Source: Phoronis australis | Taxonomy: Eukaryota > Phoronida > Phoronidae | Assembly (NCBI GenBank): GCA_002633005.1 | Contig: NMRA01000047.1 | Coordinates: 831,326 to 895,325, forward strand | DNA length: 64,000 bases | Reading direction: 5' to 3' | Shown: positions 55,035 through 64,000 of the stretch, piece by piece | Numbering within the stretch: position 1 is the stretch's first letter | Layout of the letters: every line of letters begins with the position of its first letter | The notes under the pieces: model-generated | What the model was told of the DNA's origin: nothing | Seen by the model: only the letters and a program-made list of their open reading frames with translations | The model's database searches: none | Translations under genes and position numbers: made by a program

Positions 55035-58000
55035 AACCAGCACCCATCACACAGCCTCGAATTTTCCTAGTCAGAGGAGCCACGTCAAAGATTTTACGTT
55101 TTGACTGCATTATGGCAGAGGGTTTAAACTAATCTGCACAACATGAAGATGTACAGAAGGGGAATAACCGGGTGCCTTCCAATCAACCTTGGCTGACTGA
55201 CACTGACACGTCTTGGTTAAATCTGACAAATGGACAAAAAAGTGTCCTGGTACTGCCAATGTAAAGCTGTTGGAAGTCAACCATAAATCAATGTAAGCAT
55301 AAATCTAGTTATTGATGGCCCTGTAATTAACAGTACAACTATACACCCCCCACCCCATGCTCCATGGCTTCGGCAATCTTCAGCTATTTTACACATATAT
55401 AATCGTCAAAATCGTCATTTTTCTATTTTTCAAATGTTGATTACTTTGATGTACATAATAGAAACTTTAACATATTTTTTGGCTTTTACACAGTACCCAA
55501 CAAACACTAGATCAAAATTTTATGAATCATTATTTTTTTAAGAAATTTGTCAAAATAAAAATTTGGTTTTCTACTATGTTCTGTGCTGAATACCTGAAGA
55601 GTAACAGTTACTGTAATACAAATGAACAAGAAAACGGAAATAACACAATTATGCAAATAACACAATTATGCAATTATCCAAAAGTTGACTCAACACAAAA
55701 ATATAACAAACAAAACGCACCACTCATCTGGTATTACTCGTGTTAAACCTCTAAAAAATATTTGTTTATGATAATACGTGTAGAGCAATAACATTGATAT
55801 CTATTCTAAAAACAAGAAAGACTTCAGGAATGCAGACTTGCCCCAAAGGCACTGTAGTTCTGAGTCCATCCACATTTGCTTTTAGTACACTTATTTGTGA
55901 ACAACTTAGAAACACGTGCACCCTGTCAGAGACACAGCTCAGCCAAACCACCCCGAATGGCAGAGATGATCCGACAAAGTGAGGGAACAGGTGACTTATG
56001 TAGAATGATGCAATGGGCCCCCTGGCTGAGGGACCTAAGCATGTCTGATGCAACATGCATCGGATCGCTTGCTCTATTTCATATAATTGATGAATCTATG
56101 TATTTAATCAAATATCTACAAAACTAAGATTTTTAACCCATAAATGTTCACATTTTCTTAAAGTACAATGCTAATAGAACTAGATTTTTCATTTTTCATT
56201 CACCAACTTGCAATTAATTGGGTGACATGACTCTGTCTGAAATTGCAGCAGGGACTCTCCTGTCCACTTAATGCAAGACAATACCCAACCACCCACTCAC
56301 CCCCTGCCCCCTCCCCCCAGCCCCTGTACTGAGGAAGTCAGATAACCAAGACCACCTAATGCAGTCTCCCCTGAACCATGTAAAAATAGGATTATGCAAT
56401 GGAACCACCAGCTTCCACTTAGTGTAGAAGGGGGACTATAAATATTTATTTAGCTGAAGATGGTACTTTGGGAAATTGGAGTTATGGAGTTGGGCAGATA
56501 GCACACTTGGCTCCCTACACTCAAGTCATTCACAGACCCCCCCAACTAACAGGGGAGATAACACCCTGGTGTATGGCACACCAGCCATGCTTCCATCATC
56601 AGATTTGTGTCAAAACATGTCACTCAATCACCGAACCTTTCCAACTTAGGAACACAAGTTACGTCAGAAAATTCAACATTATGGTATATTTTCAACAGAA
56701 AAAAAACATTAAAATATGAGGCAATATCCTGCTATCATGAGACAAAGCATCATTGTTATTGGATGAGATGAACACATTAATTGCCTTGAAATTTGAATGG
56801 AAATAAACGATAGATCATTTTCATTACTGGGTTATCAATGCTGTATTCTATTGATAGACCTGTTTTTGTTTTTGAATGACAGTTGTTATTTTCAAAGAAA
56901 CGTAAAAATAGTTATGTTATCACATTGTCAAATAGATCATTTACGAAGTAGCTTTAATTGCAGACAGAAAACCAAAACGAAAACACTTGTCAACAGATTT
57001 GACAAAGTGAGTAGGTTAGAATACTTTTGAAAAAGCATTTGTCATAAATGAAACAAAAAATAAGCCACTAAGACCTATTGTGTGATTATGCAATTTCCAG
57101 TCTGGCAGAAGTGTTTCTAAATACCAAACTGAGCACAGCAAGCTGAGACATCTGATGCAGATAGTTATAAAAATGTCAACTTTTGTGACGTCAACGTCAA
57201 ACGTACTATACCATAACGGATACTTTAAACTAGCTGAGTATCGATCTTTCTTGACATGATGATTAATTCGATATTTGACGCAACTGAAAATTAACTTCAT
57301 GAAACATTTGGCTCAAATTGCTTCCCAACAAAACCTACAATGTTCGTACTTGGACGCTGAACTGGGTCAAATTATTAAATGAGTTGTAATCTATATCAGA
57401 GTCCACTGAAATGATCGCTTGATGTTGTATCCCTTCATTGCTGCAACTGGGACAATACCGCTGCAAATGCAGTCCGGCTCAATACAATGTAATTTGAAAA
57501 AAATATAACATGAAACCGATACATGATTAAATATTGATGGCTTTAAAGCGACACCGTCAATTAGATGGAAATCCACACGCTCAACTTCCATCATTCTGTG
57601 AATCCTCAGAGTGAAAGAGAGATCAACACAAAGCTCGATTACGCACAAACAATGAATCATTTTCATAGCAAATGTTCTGAAGGTAATTGTTTCACAACCA
57701 GTTTACAAATGCATAAACGGCTCAATAACACAACAAAAATACCAAAGACAATCGTCTCCCCTGCATTCAGGAAAAACGCGTCACTTTGACAAGAGATACA
57801 AAAAACAATACTGTGTCAGAACAATCAAATAATAGAGTTAGTATGTAGTTAGCTCTGACCATCCAAATAGCAGATGAGAGCAAAACCACAGGGGAGATAA
57901 TCTGGTCCTGGTACAATATCTGCAGCTTCAACTTTTATCAATACCAGCTAACCAAACTAAACTTTGGAAATAGGATACAGAAAGAAGTGGACATGATTAA

Positions 58001-58204
58001 CTTGAAAAACAAATAGGTTACATAACAGACAGGTTTGACAACCCTTGATGTTTAGTAGGTTGGGAATATAAATGTCAAATGTACATATTTAGAAACATTA
58101 ACAAATCAATGACTGTAAAACCACCAAAAATGCACGTTTTATTCAAAGACCCATCAACCAAATTTTATGAACATAAGCCGCATTCACTTGACCTCAATGA
58201 ACCC
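55035..58204. other. Non-coding stretch
   Basis: No exon or element with defined ends. The overlapping frames at 55766-56127 on both strands have no recognisable domain. Confidence 0.4.
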
Positions 58205-58300
58205 TTACAGGTGTGCCGCATTTTGAGAACCAAACTTCTCCACTGAATTGCGGGCACTAACTGGTTCTCAAAATCCAGGGCCCCTGTAATGGACTGTTGC
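58205..58300. mobile_element. Foldback-type short repeat, copy 3 of 3
   Basis: Contains GCATTTTGAGAACCAAACTT, then CACTGAATTGCGGGCACTAA, then GGTTCTCAAAATCCAGGG. The outer arms are inverted copies. Flanking CCTTACAGGTG and CCCCTGTAATGG extend the palindrome. Confidence 0.7.
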
Positions 58301-60416
58301 CAGGCACTGAAAGAGAAAATATTTCATGCCAACTCAATAAACTAACACGAAAAAACGACATGATGTCAAACTCAAGTTCGCAAATGGATGCCATAACTTT
58401 TGTTCACGTTGCGCTCGTTCGGAAGGTCAAAGACTATCAGTCTCCACCAATGTTTCTATGCTTTTGATATGAAGAAATAAGTGCATGAAGTTGCAAATTT
58501 TCTGTTTTATTATCATATCTTTGTGAGGGGGACATGAAAATCAAAAGCAGATCATTCCAAAAAGCGGCTCTCAATGAAAAGGGCACAACGTGAACTGTTG
58601 CTAACTCAGGTCACTAAAAGTTGGCAGACGATCACGAAATGATGTGCATGTTTTTGTGTTGGTAATAGTTTACAGTCCAAAATTGAAGTAAGTCTTAAAA
58701 TTAACAAATTCTCGGTGAGTGTACCTACTCAGCCAGCTGTACATGACTCAATGCCATTTTTATACAGCATCCTACAAATTTTTAACGCTCACGATCACTT
58801 ACATTCAGTCTAAAGCCTCATTTTAAGTATGTCAATTGAAATACCTCAACATTAACGCGAGCGGACTCGGTAAAAGTATTATAGGGACTTGATAATTTTC
58901 TAACAAGGTAACAAGAACCACAGAATCTTTAAATTGACTGGAGTCAGAATAACTTGAAAAACACCAACAAAAATATGCGCAACTAATTTTATTAAGCCAG
59001 GCTTCCCCAAGTATGGCTTTGGAGAAGATGCACTGTATTTTCCGATATCACTCAAAGATTCATACCTAAGGACATGAACTTGGTGTGACAGAGAAGGCAA
59101 ACCTGAATCTAGTGATTTCTAGGACTTCAACACAGGCCTGGTCACCAGGTTTGTTTCCAGATTCTTGGCAAACTGTCAGAGCATGGCAATCAGACAACAA
59201 TGAAGAGACCTCCAAACACTATATAAAAGTAGGCAGCTCACATTTCAACGATCTCGCATTGATTGGTGGATATTCTTTAAGCTTCATTTTAGTCAAAAGC
59301 TTTAAAAAGCAAAAATAAATGCAAACCAAATTGATCAAAACGTACTCCTGTGATGCTCTTCCAATTTTCTTTTTTTCAAAGACCAACAAGATTTAATTAA
59401 ACGTTTTAGAATGATTTTCAATTTCTGGCTGAATGATACCCAATACCGCTTTTCATGACATAAGAAAAATTGATAATGAAAAACACAAATGCATATTGGG
59501 CTGTGGCTTACAAAATATTCGTAGTTTAGCGAAGTCTGTCAATTAACTGAGACTTGTGCAACACTTTAAATTGTCAAAAACATTTTTTAAAAGAAAGTGT
59601 ATCCTAAAATGTCATTTCCACCACCAAGTTGAACCCAACAGCTAAACCATTTAAGAAAATAAAATGGGTGGCCATTTTTTCCTTAATAGCAATAAATTTT
59701 CAATCAGAGCATTCATAATTACCAAAATTGTCCTTTTTTTCTTTTCGGAAGGTTTACTGCATTGCCACAAATACCCTTCATGCTGTCCCACACGTATGTC
59801 TGTTATGATAATGACCAAATAAATTACTCTTAACATCTGTTTTAGAAGAAAAATTAGACAAACGAAATTTCACTTCCCAGAAAAGCAGATTCACTTACGC
59901 TAAAGGTTTGAATCAGTTTGCTTGGATGCATTTTCGTCACACAATAGCAATACTGGAAAAATACGACAAAACTAAAGGAAACCATGATGCAAGTTGAAGC
60001 TTTATTGAATGAATTCTAAAGAGATACTTTAGCATACAATAAAGACATGCCACAAACAAACAGATAAGGACACACATTTCCTGATAAGAAAATCTGAACA
60101 AAAAATAACCAGACTTGCAATAATCATTGTCGTGCTTGACAAATGCTCGATCAATCACTCACTATCGCACCACAGAACAGGAATGATATATTTGCGATAC
60201 CGTTGAGAGAATGATGAGGAATAACTCCAACAAAGTGTTGCGCGTGAATGGCTCCTCTAAACAGGTGACTCAAGGTCAAACTTGGCATTTCGGGTAAAAC
60301 ATTCACCCTATTCATCAAGACCCAAGGGCATATTAATCCCCATTAATGCCTTAATGCCCTCAGTGAAAAAAGTTCAGTTCTTGTCACTGCACGTAATCAT
60401 GTGCCCGAATGCATCA
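58301..60416. other. Non-coding stretch
   Basis: No exon, RNA gene or repeat recognised. Confidence 0.4.
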
Positions 60417-60640
60417 GAGGCGGATCTACGGGGGGGGGGTCAGAGAGTTCAAACCCCCCTCGGGACAGAATCAAAAATAAAAATTGAAAAAAAAATTGAC
60501 AGAAAAACGAAATCATCTACTAAAAACACAAAAAAATCTTACATGGGAGGGGGAAACCCTCTCCTGACCTTCCTTCCCCTCGGCACGGATTCGCTCGAAT
60601 CCTAAACCCCCCTTACTAAAAACGTAGATCTACCCCTGTG
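60417..60640. mobile_element. GGCGGATC-family element, complete copy
   Basis: Begins AGAGGCGGATCTACGGGG and ends AACGTAGATCTACCCCTGTG, so GTAGATC-type ends are inverted. The interior (TCAAACCCCCCTCGGGACAG, AAATCATCTACTAAAAACAC, GGAAACCCTCTCCTGACC) parallels 39464-39630. About 224 bp, no coding capacity. Confidence 0.75.
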
Positions 60641-62389
60641 AATTAAGTAAGTTAACATCTAACAAAAAGCTAAAAGTACAACACAAAGCAACACAAGACA
60701 GCTCTGTTAGTATACCAAGAAATGACAAACACATATTCTTGAATGTACAATTCAGCACAAAAACACCAGTTGATAAAAACAAGAACACAAAACAGTGAAA
60801 AGCTACGGCTGAATGAGGACACAGGGCACCGCTTGTTTATTTGAGAGGACGGAGCACAACCAATTCTAAGGTGAAATTTCATGCCACCTTGCCTACTATG
60901 CTTTGCAGTTGAAACACAATAGCCAAGCAGTTTTTGCTGTAAGCTGCTGATAAACAATGTATAGCTGTTCTCACAACCTTAGGAGTTCGGTGGTGAGTAC
61001 GGATTGCGTTTTATTTTGATGTTTTACGCAAATGGAAAAAAACGGAATGTTCACTTACAGAGACATCACGATATAAGCACTGAAGGATACCCTGGTGGAC
61101 TCATGGTAGGTTCAACCATAGTGCTGACAACAGCAGTCCGACTAATCATCACGTCTCTGGCGTGACAACTAATTCTGCTAACAGCAAAAATGACAGGTAA
61201 TAATTACTATAGGGGAAAAATCCTTTTTACACAAGGGGCTTACCATAATCACCTTCCTAGTTTTCCTGTTCATTCAACTTTATTCATAGATACGGGGAAA
61301 GGTCACTGTGACAATGAATTTGGCCTCCGGTCAGCCTTCATGGCGAGGAATTACGGGTCATTTTGTCTGAATATTTTTGGCGTTCCTTTAACTTGAGGAC
61401 TCCAGTCTTTAGAAAGGCTATGGCAGCATTATTCACCAGTACATATTCAAACAGTTTCCTTAAAACCTATAACTTAAGACATTGGTTTCTTTATCAATGT
61501 CTATTACTTTCACTTTGTTCGTCAACATTAGCTATTTTCAGCAACAGTGCAATAAACATTTTAAGCAACTATATCAAATTAAAGGACCTGATCTATTGGT
61601 GGTATTGGAATGACCCACTAACACAAATACAGAATCAACAAATCGATCGCGAATTCTTTTCCAATGAACTCTACAAACCAAACCAACGTGGAAACACTAT
61701 AAGTTTAGATTTTAAAACACTATAATTTAAATTCTAATACCTGGTTCCACGTCAGACATAAAGAGTAATTGTAAAAAAGTTATTAACGATTCTTGCAGTA
61801 TCAAATCCATAGAGATGCAGTAATGAAGTATGAATGACACTGCTTCTAAAACAGTCTTCATGTGCCAATTAGTTAATTACTAAACCATCGTGTGACGTCA
61901 ATATGTCAAAGAAAACAAAGCATCGTTAATATGATGTCCATAAACTGTGGAGAGCATATTTTGAGCCTGATGTATAAGAAATTTTACCTGAACATTTTTG
62001 CTTGGAGGAATTGGGCCAGTCATGGTTTTTAAAATGACGGTTAAATGATCAAGCTAGAATATCAGTATGTGTGGATATGTCCATATTTTTGCTATGTTTG
62101 TGAAATAACTTGAATGACGGTTAGCTGAACAAAAAAAAATCAGAGATCATTACTTTCATTTCACTTATTTTGTATTTTCTATCTATTACTTTTAATCGTA
62201 TTGTCAAAATAAATGACCTTATATCGCCTACCTTGGTCTCCTTTTCATCTCAGATAACAAGCTTGCAACGCGCGTATCATTTATATATTATTCGGGACAT
62301 GTGTCAATCATAATAATTCTTTTAAATTTTCATTTTCCACCAGAATACAAAGCCGAGTCAACAGCAGTTACAGGAGCAGTATTGTTTTT
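60641..62389. other. Non-coding stretch
   Basis: The plus-strand open frame 61363-61725 (120 codons) and a possible minus-strand exon around 61070-61165 (with a downstream GTAAGT) have no match I recognise. Neither is called. Confidence 0.4.
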
Positions 62390-62500
62390 ACATCTGGACA
62401 ACAATACTGGGTTATTGTTGGATGAGGCACACTTTTTGAAGTTATCAGCTTTTACCAAAGCTACAAAACAACAAAATCCATCGTTTTATTAAAATTTGCC
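62390..62500 (+). repeat. Dispersed repeat family F, partial
   Basis: Reads GGGTTATTGTTGGATGAGGC, then TTTTTGAAGTTATCAGC, then AAAGCTACAAAACAACAAAA, in the same order as 40655-40745 and the complement of 40175-40410. Confidence 0.6.
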
Positions 62501-62597
62501 AATTCTCGCCATTGGTTACCTGACATTGACCGAGACCAAGACCAGTGTCTCCACCAATTCAATTCACTTAAAGTAGTCTGCCTAAGACTGAATTGGA

Positions 62598-62665
62598 TTT
62601 AGGTTAGAAGAGCATCGGGTGCAACACAAGAGTTTCAGGTTCGATTCTGCACCGAGACCAACTTC
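62598..62665 (+). mobile_element. tRNA-derived SINE head
   Basis: A box TAGGTTAGAAG at 62600-62610 and B box GGTTCGATTCT at 62638-62648, with spacing right for an internal pol III promoter. The tRNA fold is not complete, so it is a SINE head and not a tRNA gene. Confidence 0.6.
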
Positions 62666-62989
62666 AAAACAAGATTTTTATTGCCAAAAATGGTCCAACT
62701 TAACCTTGGATCTGTATATTTACTACAGAGTGATTAATTTCCTCTTTAATTTCCAAAGTCTTCTTTGTTATGGCAGTTCATTTATGCATGGGGAATCGCT
62801 GGGGGAAATACGCCCATTAGCAGCCAATAGAAATTATAAGACATTGTAGCATGGTGTGTTAACAAGTGCTGACCACTAAACCAATAACATTGCCTGGCAA
62901 TTAAAACTTCTCCTCGCGGCAAGTAGCACCGATCAATGACCAGACATGAAGTGATATTATCCACGAGAATTTTTTTGCAAGATCAGCCC

Positions 62990-63050
62990 CAACATGGAGT
63001 TGAACCTGAAACGCTCTGTTGGCCAAGCTTAATCCCACTCGGTGTATGGC
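62990..63050 (-). mobile_element. tRNA-derived SINE relic
   Basis: The minus strand has B box GGTTCAACTCC (complement of 62996-63006) with a tRNA-like arm GCGTTTCAGGTTCAACTCC. It is in inverted orientation to the copy at 62598. Confidence 0.5.
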
Positions 63051-63064
63051 AGAGTATTTTAACC

Positions 63065-63240
63065 AATTAAATCGCAAGCTTCAATTTCAGCGAATGTCTG
63101 GCAGACAACGGCAAGAATTGACGATTCGTAATAAAATCACAAAACGCAATGAATTTAATTGTTTTATAGCTCTGGTCAAAGCTAATTAATTCAAAAGTCT
63201 ATTCCATATAACAGTGATACCAAAAATTGCCTTTTTTATC
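63065..63240 (-). repeat. Dispersed repeat family F, copy
   Basis: On the minus strand carries AGAGCTATAAAACAATTAAA, then GTGATTTTATTACGAATCGT, then CAATTCTTGCCGTTGTCTGC and ATTCGCTGAAATTGAAGC, parallel to 40175-40410. Confidence 0.6.
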
Positions 63241-63349
63241 TGGAAACCAAGGCAAATAGGTGTGTGGTGATTTAAATTCCAGAACTTGGTTTAAGGCCTC
63301 ATTCAAAACACAGGAAGCAAGATATTTTAAAGCCACAACGCGCCCACAA

Positions 63350-63596
63350 TGCACAATGCACTTACAATGTCCTCACAATGTACTCAAATGCGCCCACAAT
63401 GTATCTACAATGTATCTACAATGTATCTACAATGCGCCCACAATGTATCTACAATGCACCCACAATGTATCTACAATGCGCCCACAATGTATCTACAATG
63501 CGCCCACAATGTATCTACAATGCACCCACAATGTATCTACAATGCGCCCACAATGTATCTACAATGCGCCCACAATGTATCTACAATGCACCCCCA
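63350..63596. repeat. 11-bp based higher-order tandem array
   Basis: Alternating 11-mers AATGTATCTAC, AATGCGCCCAC and AATGCACCCAC. Two or three of them combine into 22- and 33-bp units, which open several frames (MYLQC, CAHNV). Non-coding in my view. Confidence 0.95.
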
Positions 63597-63816
63597 ATAC
63601 AACTAACCACTAATTCCTACTCAGATTATAATTCAAGACCACAGGCTCGAAAACAGGAAAAATGCTTTGGCATCAATGAGTGACCTACTTACAGCATATA
63701 CACAAGTACACACGGTTCTATTTCAACTCAAAACATCGACAATGGAAACAACTAACAACATTACTACTGTCTTTGGTTTCCACTGACTTGATGTTTGGAC
63801 ATGTGTATGCATGCGT

Positions 63817-63919
63817 GTGCATATGTTGGTGTGCATATGTTGGTGTGCATATGTTGGTGTGCATATGTTGGTGTGCATATGTTGGTGTGCATATGTTGGT
63901 GTGCATATGTTGGTGTGTG

Positions 63920-63951
<32 letters not shown>

Positions 63952-63955
63952 TGTA
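63817..63955. repeat. 14-bp minisatellite joined to (GT)n and (GC GT)n
   Basis: Seven copies of GTGCATATGTTGGT run from 63817 to 63914, followed directly by a GT run and then CGTG repeats to about 63955. Confidence 0.95.
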
Positions 63956-64000
63956 AACGGACGCTTGACAAAGATCAATTTGCTCCGTGTCAGTTGCGCT

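Noticed and set aside
54685-55110. Cys-rich repeat protein (CHSLCSR units)
   Set aside because: Explained by the 48-bp minisatellite; an alternative frame is equally open.
61066-61170. Possible minus-strand exon ending at a GTAAGT donor
   Set aside because: Frames compatible with the donor contain stops or short peptides with no match to PSMD1 or another family I know.
61363-61725. 120-codon plus-strand ORF
   Set aside because: No recognisable domain, ordinary AT-rich composition and no splice or promoter context.
63260-63683. MYLQC/APTMYLQC repeat proteins
   Set aside because: Three overlapping frames are open through an 11-bp-based array; no evidence of coding.

Overview
This is an animal nuclear genome window: AT-rich, with GT-AG introns and dense short repeats. 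It carries three conserved eukaryotic genes. They are COQ2 (minus strand, 6131-13785), DTYMK (plus strand, 16220-22966) and the 3' third of PSMD1/RPN2 (minus strand, 29317-46782, continuing past the recognised exons). COQ2 has two in-phase but mutually incompatible versions of one exon. That architecture has been described for animals that make rhodoquinone (nematodes, flatworms, annelids, molluscs). I therefore infer a lophotrochozoan, most likely a mollusc or annelid; the species cannot be named from the sequence alone.

Layout. Positions 1-6100 hold no gene I can support: two minisatellites, a short inverted-repeat element and tRNA-derived SINE fragments. COQ2 follows in reverse: exon 7 (6131-6247), exon 6 (6909-7097) with two decayed downstream copies of its end, the alternative exons 5a (8378-8511) and 5e (9365-9495), exon 4 (9847-9932), exon 3 (11733-11854) whose splice donor has been amplified into a 47-bp minisatellite, exon 2 (12712-12878) and exon 1 (13347-13785). 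About 2.4 kb separates it from the divergent DTYMK gene, whose proximal promoter shows two inverted E2F-type sites around a CCAAT box. DTYMK has five exons. Its intron 1 holds a 1.5-kb terminal-inverted-repeat element with a 9-bp target duplication, and its intron 3 holds a Penelope-like retroelement fragment and a short inverted-repeat element. A perfect 27-bp hairpin lies just past its stop codon.

From 23 to 29.3 kb the sequence is intergenic between the convergent DTYMK and PSMD1 genes, with several inverted-repeat elements. Eight PSMD1 exons run from 46782 down to the stop at 29317. The last large intron is 9.8 kb and holds a degenerate 0.3-kb tandem repeat and a 24-bp minisatellite. The right 17 kb (46.8-64 kb) has no exon I can recognise. 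It should lie inside or upstream of PSMD1 and contains minisatellites, repeat families, an apparent assembly duplication at 51385-51985 and a long poly-C run after an N.

The three genes do not form one pathway. COQ2 attaches the polyprenyl tail to the quinone ring precursor in mitochondria, DTYMK makes dTDP for DNA synthesis, and PSMD1 is the large scaffold subunit of the proteasome base. The most interesting signal is the COQ2 alternative exon pair, which rewrites the wall of the active site next to the second aspartate motif.
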